64,000 bases of DNA. Source: Candidatus Uhrbacteria bacterium (GTDB lineage Bacteria; Patescibacteriota; Patescibacteriia; 2-12-FULL-60-25). The notes under the pieces were generated by a model, which ran no database searches, was not told the origin of the DNA, and saw only the letters and a list, made by a program, of their open reading frames with translations. The first letter of the stretch is position 1. Each line of letters opens with the position of its first letter. The position numbers and the translations under genes are program-made. Below are positions 42,045-51,621 of the stretch, piece after piece. Where the stretch lies: the NCBI GenBank assembly GCA_016222815.1, contig JACRQE010000006.1:1-64000 (forward strand), given 5' to 3'.

Positions 42045-44381
42045 ATGAACCGAACAGATGCCATCAAATGGCTCAAAGCCATCGTTTATGCCGGGATTTA
42101 TGGGGGATTGCTCGTGCCCCTGATGTTCGTGCCGGTGGTCATTTTCCCGTTTGTTTTCTCGAAGCTGATTTTCTTCCAGATCCTGATAGGACTGACGTTT
42201 CCGGCATATTTGATATTGGCCTGGGTCGAACCGAAACATCGGCCGCGTTGGGTGCCGCTGTACAGCGCCATCACGGCTTACTTCGTGGCAGTGATACTTT
42301 CCGTGATTTTCGCAGTGGATCCTTTAAGGGCTTGGTGGGGGAACCAGGAACGCATGAACGGATTGTTCACGCTGCTGCATTTTTTTGTCTGGTTCACGAT
42401 GGCGACGGGACTCATAAAAACATGGAGCCAGTGGAGGAAGCTGTTGATATACGAAGTCGCTTTATCAGGGATTATGGCCAGCGTGGCGTTGTTGCAGAAG
42501 CCATTCCCCAAACTCTTGTTGTTCCCGGCCAGCGATCGCGTCGGCGGATTGTTGGACAACCCGATCTACATGGCGGCTTACCAGATCTTCAACCTATTTT
42601 TCATCGTGCTTTTGTGGCTTAAGAGCAAGCATTGGGGTTTCAGGTCTTTCCTGATCGCCATGGCGGTCTTGGATATCGGCGCTTTCATCGCCGCCCAATC
42701 GCGCGGTGCGCTAGTCGGTCTGTTTGCGGCGATCGGCGTCTTTGCCATCACATACGCTATCTTGACGCCGAACAAGAAGGCGAAGCTCGGCGTGGTCGGT
42801 TTGGCGTTGGCGGCTGTGGCGGTTTACGGAACGATTTTCGCTTTCCGCAATACGGACTTCATCAAGCATTCTCCGGTCGCGCGCCTGACCGACTTCCAGG
42901 TCACGACCGCGACGCGGTTCATCGCCTGGAAAATCGGCTGGCAGGGATTTCTGGAAAGGCCATTGACCGGATGGGGCATGGACGACTTCCACATCATCTT
43001 CAACCAAAAATACAATCCGCAATCGTTGGAGTACGGGTATTACGAGACCTGGTTCGACCGGGCGCATAATACCGTCGTGGACATGTTGTCCATGACCGGA
43101 ATCTTCGGGTTCCTGACGTATTTCGCTATTTTCGGGGCGTTGTTCTACAGCGTTATCCGGGCATACCGCAAGGGCTGGATCGATATCCCGACGACCAGCG
43201 TTTTCATCGCTCTGCCCATCGGGTACTTCGTCCAGAACCTGTTCGTTTTCGACCAACCAGCCGGTTTCAGCATGAGTTATTTCATGTATGCGCTCATCGC
43301 TACGGCCACGGCGGCGCAATTCAGCGGCGCCAAAGAAGAAGCGACAGGCAAGGAACCGAGCAAGACCAGGGCCATACCCTGGATTGCGTTCGGCATCATC
43401 CAAATCGTCGCCATAATCATAGTCTGGCGTTATTCGTACCTGCCGGCCAAGGCTTCGTACATCACAATCAAATCCAATAATTATTTTTCGGCTGGAGTTT
43501 TGCCTGAAGCTTTCGCTCTGGCTAAACAAGCGGCGACCATACCTACGCCGTACTTGGATGAACAGACGTTCCTGCAATCGCGCAACCTGATTTCCCTGAT
43601 CGAAAGCGGAACGATCCAGAAATTCACGGACTGGAAAGCCTGGCATGATCTGGTCGTGGATATCACCAACCAGCACCTTCAGGACCATCCGAACAATACG
43701 CATCCGCACTTCATATTCGCGCGCTTCCTCCACGCTTTTTCGCCGTTGGTGCCCGGAGACGCGGCGCAGGCCGAGGTTCAGTATAAAGAGGCGATCAGGA
43801 CCAGCCCGAAACGACAACAGCTGCATTACAGCATAGCGCGGTTATACCTTGAACAAGGCAGGAAAGAGGAAGGACTGGACAGCTTCAAGCAGGCGTTGGC
43901 GGATAACCCGGACGTGGGCGAGAGCCGCTGGTACGTAGGATTGTCGGAAATGTTTGATTTCAACCGACTTGAAGAGGGCGCTAAAGAGATGGCCGCGGCC
44001 ATGAACGCCAAAGCCCCGTATCGGCTGAAAGACACCAAAGAGGCGGTGGCGCTGGGTATGGCATATTCCGTGCTGAACGACAAAGAAGGTTTCAAAGCGA
44101 TGCTTGACATGCTCTCCGGTTTGACCGGCGCCAGCACGCAGTTGTATCTCGAGATTGCGAGGTCGGCAGAGAAGCTGGGTATGCTCCAGGAACGCAACCT
44201 GTTGTTGGGGGCGGTCGTCCAAGCTGATCCGAGTTTGGCCGCGAATTTGGCTCCTCTGCAGAACGGGAGCGCGAGTTCGATAGAAGACAGCTTCCGCATG
44301 ACGGCTTCGACTACGCCGGAAGTGACCCAGTCGGTGGCGACGAATACGCAATCGACTGCAACCGGCGGACCGAGGAAATAG
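42045..44381 (+). CDS. O-antigen ligase-like / oligosaccharyltransferase with TPR domain
   Basis: 778 residues from ATG 42045. Twelve or so membrane helices cover residues 1-480. The large loop holds GWGMDDFHIIFNQKY and WFDRAHNTVVDMLSMTGIFG, the Wzy_C/PglL signature. The C-terminal 300 residues form tetratricopeptide repeats (YKEAIRTSPKRQQLHYSIARLYLEQGRKEEGLDSFKQAL) and a Thr/Ser tail. Such proteins transfer lipid-linked glycans to lipid or protein acceptors outside the membrane. Placement right after the giant surface protein suggests O-glycosylation of that protein (inference). Confidence 0.85.
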   Translation: MNRTDAIKWLKAIVYAGIYGGLLVPLMFVPVVIFPFVFSKLIFFQILIGLTFPAYLILAWVEPKHRPRWVPLYSAITAYFVAVILSVIFAVDPLRAWWGNQERMNGLFTLLHFFVWFTMATGLIKTWSQWRKLLIYEVALSGIMASVALLQKPFPKLLLFPASDRVGGLLDNPIYMAAYQIFNLFFIVLLWLKSKHWGFRSFLIAMAVLDIGAFIAAQSRGALVGLFAAIGVFAITYAILTPNKKAKLGVVGLALAAVAVYGTIFAFRNTDFIKHSPVARLTDFQVTTATRFIAWKIGWQGFLERPLTGWGMDDFHIIFNQKYNPQSLEYGYYETWFDRAHNTVVDMLSMTGIFGFLTYFAIFGALFYSVIRAYRKGWIDIPTTSVFIALPIGYFVQNLFVFDQPAGFSMSYFMYALIATATAAQFSGAKEEATGKEPSKTRAIPWIAFGIIQIVAIIIVWRYSYLPAKASYITIKSNNYFSAGVLPEAFALAKQAATIPTPYLDEQTFLQSRNLISLIESGTIQKFTDWKAWHDLVVDITNQHLQDHPNNTHPHFIFARFLHAFSPLVPGDAAQAEVQYKEAIRTSPKRQQLHYSIARLYLEQGRKEEGLDSFKQALADNPDVGESRWYVGLSEMFDFNRLEEGAKEMAAAMNAKAPYRLKDTKEAVALGMAYSVLNDKEGFKAMLDMLSGLTGASTQLYLEIARSAEKLGMLQERNLLLGAVVQADPSLAANLAPLQNGSASSIEDSFRMTASTTPEVTQSVATNTQSTATGGPRK

Positions 44382-44447
44382 CGACAATCGGTTTCCCCGG
44401 CCGCGCCACGTTCAACGTGGCATAACCGTGGAATGACAGATTTTCTG

Positions 44448-44474
44448 AAGGGGCGCGGATCAACGCGCCCTTTT
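44448..44474. terminator. Shared terminator between convergent genes
   Basis: Stem AAGGGGCGCG / CGCGCCCTTT with loop GATCAA, followed by T on the + strand. It overlaps the last codons of the minus-strand GT4 gene and terminates the + strand ligase gene. Confidence 0.65.
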
Positions 44475-45653
44475 CAGTAAAGTATCGCGGTTGCCTTTGT
44501 AGGTATTCGGCCAGGTAAAATTCTGCCTGACGATATCGGATCCAGAGGCGCCTAATCGTCCGCGCAGGTCAGGGTCCTGATAAAGGGAACGCAGGGAATG
44601 CCTAAGCGTTTCGGGATCGTTAGGCGGCACGACCAGGCCAGCCGGCCGGTCGGCGTCGGCGTTGAGCATCCAGCGGCAGGCGCCGACATCGCTGGCCACG
44701 ACCGGAATACCGGATGCCATGGCCTCGAGCACGGTCCAGGGCATGCCTTCTTTGCGCGACGGCAGGACGAAAATATCGAAAGCACGATATAGCCTGTCGG
44801 CGTCATCGCGGTGGCCGGTGAGGATGAGGCGATCCAGTCCGAGGCTGTCACATTTGTGTTTGAGGCCGCCGAATTCCGGACCGTCGCCCAGGATGACGAA
44901 CCAGACATCGGGATTTTCGTCCATAATCTTTTTAGCTACGTCGAGATAGGGAATGAGGCCTTTGGTGGCATAAGCATTCGCCACGGTGCCATAGACGAAA
45001 GCGGATGGCGGCAGGCCGAGGGCGGAGCGGGCGTCGGATTGAGATAAAAGCTGGTCGGTGAATCTCGGATAATCCAAACCGTTCGGCACCGTCAGGATTC
45101 TCTCCCGAGGTTTGATGCCAATGGTTTCGGCCAACAGTTCATCCCCTGGATGGACGGTGATGATGACGTCTTTGAAACGCGCCGTGGTTTTCTCTGCCGT
45201 CCTGTACAGCCATTTTTTCCAGGATGAGATGGGCTCAAGGAACACCCAGCCGCCGATGCGGTAGATGACGCGCGGCTTGGTCCGCGAGAAACGGGCGGCC
45301 AGACTGCCGAGAACGCCCATCTTGGAGCTGTTTAAGTGGATAGCGTCTGGCTTAAAGCTGTCTATCAAGCGGCGGATTTCACGAAAAGCCTGGATGTCTT
45401 TGATCAGAGAGATATCGCGGACCAGATTCCGCAATTGGTGCATACAGACGCCTGCTGTCGAGGCATTGCGCCAAAGTTCTCCATCGCCACCGGCAGCCAA
45501 TAAGACCTCATGTCCATCTGATTTGAGATTCGAGGCGAAGCGCGACAAAAAAGACTGGACACCGCCCCAGTCGGCTTGGGTCACTAGCAGGAGGATACGG
45601 GCAGGTTCTGCCGCCGTTGTCCGATTCGGGTCTGAATACTTGGCGTCTGGCAT
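44460..45653 (-). CDS. Glycosyltransferase family 4
   Basis: 397 residues from the ATG at 45653 (MPDAKYSDPNRTTAAEPARI; ATG 45668 is the alternative). The frame is open to 45995 but that part runs into the divergent asnB gene and is rejected. Motifs: LLLVTQADWGGVQSFLSRFA, AIHLNSSKMGVLGSLAARF, VYGTVANAYATKGLIPYL, PSRKEGMPWTVLEAMASGIPVVAS. It transfers sugar from a nucleotide donor in the cytoplasm. A TTGTTT-17-TATGTT promoter on the minus strand gives a leader of only about 4 nt. Confidence 0.88.
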   Translation of the reverse strand: MPDAKYSDPNRTTAAEPARILLLVTQADWGGVQSFLSRFASNLKSDGHEVLLAAGGDGELWRNASTAGVCMHQLRNLVRDISLIKDIQAFREIRRLIDSFKPDAIHLNSSKMGVLGSLAARFSRTKPRVIYRIGGWVFLEPISSWKKWLYRTAEKTTARFKDVIITVHPGDELLAETIGIKPRERILTVPNGLDYPRFTDQLLSQSDARSALGLPPSAFVYGTVANAYATKGLIPYLDVAKKIMDENPDVWFVILGDGPEFGGLKHKCDSLGLDRLILTGHRDDADRLYRAFDIFVLPSRKEGMPWTVLEAMASGIPVVASDVGACRWMLNADADRPAGLVVPPNDPETLRHSLRSLYQDPDLRGRLGASGSDIVRQNFTWPNTYKGNRDTLLKRAR

Positions 45654-45771
45654 ATTTAGGGATAACATAGCTAAATCTCGCGTTAAAAACAAATGAACCT
45701 GGGCGCGAAGTAAGCGAAGGGCTTTACAGGAGTTGGTTTTTATCTTCAAATGGCTAAGTTCGCCTAACATT

Positions 45772-47649
45772 ATGTGCGGCATCGCAGGAATCGTGAAACC
45801 AGACAAGAGCCTTCCGGAAGAAGGGTTGCTTAGGAAAATGTCGCAGGCGATCGCGAGCCGCGGTCCGGATGGGGAAGGGTTGTGGTTGCATCCGGGAATC
45901 GGTTTAGCCCATCGGCGTTTGGCTATCATCGATTTGTCGCCAGAAGCAGCGCAGCCTATGCGTTCTTCGGACGGGGAATTGACCATCGTGTTCAACGGAG
46001 AGATCTATAACTACAAGGAGTTGCGTGCCGGGCTTGAAGCGCGCGGAGCGAAATTCCGGACGCAGTCAGACACAGAGGTGATCCTCGAAAGCTATCGCGC
46101 TTACGGTGAAGGCTGTCTCAAAAAATTCCGCGGCATGTTCGCGCTGGCCATCTGGGATGCGCCGCGCAGCAGGTTGTTCGTCGCCCGCGACAGGATCGGT
46201 AAGAAGCCGTTTTTTTATGCCGTCACGCCGGATGGATCCTTCCTGTTCGCGTCGGAGATTAAGGCGCTGGCCCAAGCCATGGAATTGAAACCTGACTGGC
46301 AAGCGGTCAGGTTATTTTTAGGGTTGCAGTACGTACCCGCGCCCCGGACGGGTTTTGAGGGCGTGAAACAGCTGTTACCAGGGACATACGGAATTTTTGA
46401 CAGCCGTGGATGGCATACCGAAGTCTATAACGATTGGTCAAGCGTCAAGCCGCTTGATATGGCAGGTCTGGACGATAAACAGCTGGCCGAAGAATTACGC
46501 GCCAAACTGGATGAAGCGGTGAAGATCCGCCAACTTACGGCCGACGTTTCAGTCGGGGCTTTCCTTTCGGGCGGAGTAGACTCGGCGGCCATGGTGGCCT
46601 TGGCATCCAAATATACGGCGCGGCCGCTCCAAACGTTCACCATGGGGTTTCCGGTGCTGAAGATGGACGAGCGCCGTGAAGCGCGGACCGTGGCCGAGCT
46701 TTTCAAGACCGACCATTTCGAATTCGAAGCCAAAGCCGAAGACTTGCTGCTGATCGCGGATGAACTGGTCGGCCACTATGATGCGCCGTACGCGGATTCT
46801 TCCGCATTGCCTTTGTGGCTTTTGTCGCGGGCAACGGCCAGGGAAATCAAGGTCGTTTTGACCGGCGACGGAGGCGATGAGCTGTTCGGCGGATATCGGA
46901 GGTATACGGCGTACGAGCAAGCGATGAACATCTGCAGGACGCCCATGATGGGTAAAATTTCGGCGCCAGTCTCGAGCTATATCGGTTCTTTGCTGCATGA
47001 CGTGCGTTTCCAGCGCATGGGAGAGACTCTTAAAAGCTTCCAAGCCTGCCGCGCATCGGCATACGGGGAACTTTTTTGCGGTTCGTATTTTTCGACCCAG
47101 CGGTTGCGGAAGACATTCAGTCGGGATTTCCTGGAAAGGACCGAAGACGCGGATGCGGTGGAGTTCGTGGCCGCCAGGATGGGGGATGAGTCGAGCTTGG
47201 ATGCGGCCATGCGATTCGACCTGACTTCATATTTGCCCGACGACCTGAACGTGAAGATGGATCGGGCTACCATGCGTTTCGGTTTGGAAGCGCGGTCGCC
47301 GATGCTTGACCAGGAGATCGTGGCTTGGGCTTTGGCGCTACCGATTGCCCAGAAGGTCCATAAAGGCAACAAAAAAATCATTTTACGCAAAGCGCTGCAA
47401 GGCATCGTGCCGGATGAAGTACTGAACCGGCCGAAACGCGGTTTCCAGGTGCCGCTGGCTGAATGGTTCCGCGGACCGCTACGTGAGTCCTTCCGGGAAC
47501 GCTGCTTGGGAAAGGATAGTCGGTTGTCCGGTATAGCGGATTTAGCGGCCATCGAAAGACTAATTCAGAAGAATGATAGGGGATTTGACCATGGCAATAG
47601 GCTTTGGATGCTGTTCAGCTTGGCGACTTGGTTGGGAAAATACGCTTAG
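45772..47649 (+). CDS. asnB: Asparagine synthase (glutamine-hydrolysing)
   Basis: 625 residues from ATG 45772, which exposes Cys2 as the glutaminase nucleophile (MCGIAGIV). The N-terminal Ntn domain has RGPDGEG, LAHRRLAIIDLS and FNGEIYNYKELR. The C-terminal synthetase has the PP-loop SGGVDSA and later GDGGDELFGGY. Besides asparagine synthesis, members in polysaccharide loci amidate uronic acids or wall components. The neighbouring UDP-glucuronate enzyme makes that plausible here (inference). Upstream is a short region divergent with the GT4 gene. Confidence 0.93.
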   Translation: MCGIAGIVKPDKSLPEEGLLRKMSQAIASRGPDGEGLWLHPGIGLAHRRLAIIDLSPEAAQPMRSSDGELTIVFNGEIYNYKELRAGLEARGAKFRTQSDTEVILESYRAYGEGCLKKFRGMFALAIWDAPRSRLFVARDRIGKKPFFYAVTPDGSFLFASEIKALAQAMELKPDWQAVRLFLGLQYVPAPRTGFEGVKQLLPGTYGIFDSRGWHTEVYNDWSSVKPLDMAGLDDKQLAEELRAKLDEAVKIRQLTADVSVGAFLSGGVDSAAMVALASKYTARPLQTFTMGFPVLKMDERREARTVAELFKTDHFEFEAKAEDLLLIADELVGHYDAPYADSSALPLWLLSRATAREIKVVLTGDGGDELFGGYRRYTAYEQAMNICRTPMMGKISAPVSSYIGSLLHDVRFQRMGETLKSFQACRASAYGELFCGSYFSTQRLRKTFSRDFLERTEDADAVEFVAARMGDESSLDAAMRFDLTSYLPDDLNVKMDRATMRFGLEARSPMLDQEIVAWALALPIAQKVHKGNKKIILRKALQGIVPDEVLNRPKRGFQVPLAEWFRGPLRESFRERCLGKDSRLSGIADLAAIERLIQKNDRGFDHGNRLWMLFSLATWLGKYA

Positions 47650-47744
47650 TTGAGCTATTTTAATGTTTATCTGGCCAGAGTCACAGAGATTGCGTTTTCG
47701 CTGGAAAACCTATAAAGTTCAGGTCATATAGCCTGTATTTACCT

Positions 47745-48671
<927 letters not shown>

Positions 48672-48675
48672 AGCC

Positions 48676-49821
48676 ATGCCTAAGACCATAATTTTTTCCA
48701 CCACGTATTTCCCGCTGGTCGGCGGGGCCGAAGTGGCGATGAAGGAAGTCACGGACCGCCTGACGGGACGCGAGCTGCATTTGGTCTGCGCCAAGATCCA
48801 GCCCGGGCTGAAGCGGACGGAAAAGATCGGCAACATCACGGTCCACCGCTGTGGTTTCGGCAAACCTTTGGATAAGTATCTGCTGCCCGTGCTTGGCGTC
48901 ATGCGGGCGATGAGCATCGCCAGAGCCAAAGACGTTGACTGCATCTGGTCGCTCATGGCGAGTTATGGAGGCTTTACCGCACTGGTCTACACCTGGGTGC
49001 GACCCAAAACGAAATTGCTTTTGACCCTGCAGGAAGGCGATCCGCTCGAGCATTACGCCAAACGCGCCGGCCGACTCCAGTTTTTGCACGAAAAAATATT
49101 CAAGCGCGCCGATGCGGTGCAGGCTATCAGTAATTTTTTGGCCGAGTGGGCGACGAAGATGGGATTCAAAAGCAAGCCGGAAGTGGTGCCGAACGGCGTA
49201 GACATCGCCAAGTTCACCAAACGCATAACCCCGGAAAGACGTTCGGAAATGCGCCGTGGATTCGGTTTCGGAGATGAAGACGTCGTGCTGGTCACGGCCT
49301 CGCGACTGTCGCTCAAAAACGGAATTGATGACTTGATCCGTTCGTTGTCGCATTTGCCGCCGAAATTCAAAGCCCTTATCGCAGGGGATGGAGAAGACCG
49401 GGACAAATTGCGCGTGTTGGCCGAACAGAAGGGATTGATCGAACGCGTCGTATTCCTGGGCAGCAGGTCGCACGATGAATTGCCGGCCATCCTGCAGTCA
49501 GCCGATATCTTCGTGCGCGCTTCTTTGTCTGAAGGCCTCGGCAATTCTTTCCTTGAAGCGATGGCTGCAGGTCTTCCCATAATCGGCACACTGGTCGGCG
49601 GCATTCCGGATTTCCTGAATGACGGAGAAACCGGCGTATTCTGTAAACCCCGCGATCCGGAATCGATTGCAGCGGCGGCTAAACGTATACAAGAGGAGTC
49701 GGGATTGAGGGAAAAGCTCGTGAGACAGGGTGAAGCGCTGGTCAAAGAGAAGTATGGATGGGAAGAGATAGCGGAAAAAATCAGCGCAATCTTAAGAAGC
49801 ATATCGCGAACCACGAACTGA
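48676..49821 (+). CDS. Glycosyltransferase family 4
   Basis: The 381-residue GT-B enzyme has TTYFPLVGGAEVAMKEV at the N-terminus, VPNGVDIAKFTKR in the linker, LVTASRLSLKNGIDDL at the nucleotide lobe, and RASLSEGLGNSFLEAMAAGLP as the conserved E-x7-E stretch. It starts 4 nt after the SDR gene, and the methyltransferase starts 1 nt after its stop, so translation is tightly linked. Confidence 0.9.
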   Translation: MPKTIIFSTTYFPLVGGAEVAMKEVTDRLTGRELHLVCAKIQPGLKRTEKIGNITVHRCGFGKPLDKYLLPVLGVMRAMSIARAKDVDCIWSLMASYGGFTALVYTWVRPKTKLLLTLQEGDPLEHYAKRAGRLQFLHEKIFKRADAVQAISNFLAEWATKMGFKSKPEVVPNGVDIAKFTKRITPERRSEMRRGFGFGDEDVVLVTASRLSLKNGIDDLIRSLSHLPPKFKALIAGDGEDRDKLRVLAEQKGLIERVVFLGSRSHDELPAILQSADIFVRASLSEGLGNSFLEAMAAGLPIIGTLVGGIPDFLNDGETGVFCKPRDPESIAAAAKRIQEESGLREKLVRQGEALVKEKYGWEEIAEKISAILRSISRTTN

Positions 49822-49822
49822 T

Positions 49823-50536
49823 ATGAACATCTATTCCGGAAATAACCCCGCAAAACAATGGATGCTGGGAGAAATCGAACGACTGTCCCAAGGACGAAAG
49901 ATACGCGTTTGCGATTTGGGTTGCGGAGCGGGCTCGGTCTGGCCAGCTTTCCTGAAGGACCATCCGGAAATTGAATACGTGGGGTTGGATACGGATGCGA
50001 AAGAGATCGACAAAGCCAAACGGGCTTTTGCCGACTGCCCTAACGCCAAAGTGATGGTGGCTGATGCGCAGACCTTTCGCCAAGGCGAAGGGACTTTCGA
50101 CGTGGTCACGGCTTTTTCGGCGCTCGAACACGTGGTGGATGTGGCTCGATTCATGAAGACCGTGATGTCAATGCTGAAGACGGGAGGGAGAGCGTTGTTG
50201 AACCATGATGCCGGTCATTTCCGGTCGCACGACATCAAGGAACGGCTGATGGTGCCGGTGAGTCAGCTGTTGGCCAAAGTCGGTATCGAAGGGCCGTACA
50301 TGAAGGAGCTCAAGGATGCGGATATCCGGAGATTCGCGGAAGCCGCCGGCGGAAAAGTCGTGTCCATGAGGAAACATAATGCCTACTGCTTAAAGAAGCA
50401 TCTGCGTGGCGGGATCCTGACGGACGAGGTGGCGCGGACATGGCATGGTTTCGAAGACAGGATGAACGAACTGGCCTCACCCGAAAAACTCGATCCGGTA
50501 TTTTGGGCGACCATCGCCGTGGTGGATAAGTTATGA
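49823..50536 (+). CDS. Class I SAM-dependent methyltransferase
   Basis: The 237-residue protein has motif I VCDLGCGAGSVWPAF, the acidic end of beta-2 in YVGLDTDAKEI, VADAQTF, and FDVVTAFSALEHV. Length and composition fit small-molecule or sugar methyltransferases in glycan loci. The acceptor is unknown. It overlaps the next GT4 gene by 4 nt (ATGA). Confidence 0.88.
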   Translation: MNIYSGNNPAKQWMLGEIERLSQGRKIRVCDLGCGAGSVWPAFLKDHPEIEYVGLDTDAKEIDKAKRAFADCPNAKVMVADAQTFRQGEGTFDVVTAFSALEHVVDVARFMKTVMSMLKTGGRALLNHDAGHFRSHDIKERLMVPVSQLLAKVGIEGPYMKELKDADIRRFAEAAGGKVVSMRKHNAYCLKKHLRGGILTDEVARTWHGFEDRMNELASPEKLDPVFWATIAVVDKL

Positions 50537-51621
50537 AGATCCTGATTGCCACAGGAATTTATCCGCCGGAGATAGGCGGACCGGCGACCGTCATCAAGAA
50601 ATTAGCGGATGATTTGATGTCGGCCGGTCACGATGTCCAAGTCGTGACGTACGGGGAACCGCGGCCGGAAAAATTCGTACATGCGGTTTCCAGGAACGGA
50701 GGAAAAATACAACGTTATTTCAGGATGGCTTCGGCCATCAGGAAAAACATCAGCAGCGAAACCATGGTTTTGGCGACTGATGTTTTTTCCGTCGGCATAC
50801 CGGCGCGTCTGGCGTTGATCGGTAAGAAGAATCGTTTCAGATTAAGGCTGGGCGGTGAGTGGTGGTGGGAGGATTCGGTGGAGAAAGGTAGGACGGATTT
50901 GCCGTTACGCGAATTTTGGAGATTACGGAAACGGGATTGGCGCGAGCGCATAGCAAGAGCCAATTACGGATGGATTTTGCATAGAACGGAGAGGATGGCC
51001 GTGACGTCCAATCTGTTAGGGGAGGTCTTGAGAAGGATTTGCCCAAAAATCGCAGCCAAGATTTCGGTCGTGACAAACGCGTCGATCGGCGGTCCGTTAG
51101 CCGGCGATTCGATGAAACCACATGAACCGCTTCGTTTGGCGTATGTGGGGCGCTTCGCGAAAGTGAAAAACGTTCCGTTCCTGGCCCAAACCCTAAAGCG
51201 GATAAACGCGCAAACCATGATAGTCGAATGCTCCTTCGCCGGAGACGGACCGACGCTGGATGAAACGAAAAGAATCCTGGAAGGCGTGCCGGGCATGGCT
51301 TTTTTGGGAAAAATCACACAGCCCGATGTCAGCGCTTTGCTTAGGGAATCGGATGTTTTGGTTCTGCCATCGTTGACGGATATATGCCCGAACATCGTAT
51401 TGGAGGCTTTAACTGCCGGGACGCCCGCAGTCATGACTTCAGAGAATGGTTTGCCGAAAGACTTGGGCGGAATCATCGAATTACCGCCGACGGATATGGA
51501 TGTTTGGGTTAAAACGTTGGAGTCATTGGTTGATAGAGAGAAGTACGGTCGACTGCAAACAAGCATCAGGTTGCCGAGTATGACTGGGTCGAGCCTGTTT
51601 GATTTCGTCACAACGATATGA
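50533..51621 (+). CDS. Glycosyltransferase family 4
   Basis: The 362-residue GT-B enzyme has ATGIYPPEIGGPATVIKKLA at the N-terminus, RLAYVGRFAKVKNVPFLAQ at the nucleotide lobe, and VLPSLTDICPNIVLEALTAGTPAV. The usual EGxP motif is replaced by TDICPN, a variation seen in some GT4 groups. It overlaps both neighbours by 4 nt, so this is a fully coupled operon segment. Confidence 0.88.
   Translation: MKILIATGIYPPEIGGPATVIKKLADDLMSAGHDVQVVTYGEPRPEKFVHAVSRNGGKIQRYFRMASAIRKNISSETMVLATDVFSVGIPARLALIGKKNRFRLRLGGEWWWEDSVEKGRTDLPLREFWRLRKRDWRERIARANYGWILHRTERMAVTSNLLGEVLRRICPKIAAKISVVTNASIGGPLAGDSMKPHEPLRLAYVGRFAKVKNVPFLAQTLKRINAQTMIVECSFAGDGPTLDETKRILEGVPGMAFLGKITQPDVSALLRESDVLVLPSLTDICPNIVLEALTAGTPAVMTSENGLPKDLGGIIELPPTDMDVWVKTLESLVDREKYGRLQTSIRLPSMTGSSLFDFVTTI

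Noticed and set aside
45654-45995. N-terminal extension of the minus-strand GT4 gene
   Set aside because: It would overlap the divergent asnB promoter and the first 220 nt of asnB; the GT4 fold starts after residue 125 of that longer frame.
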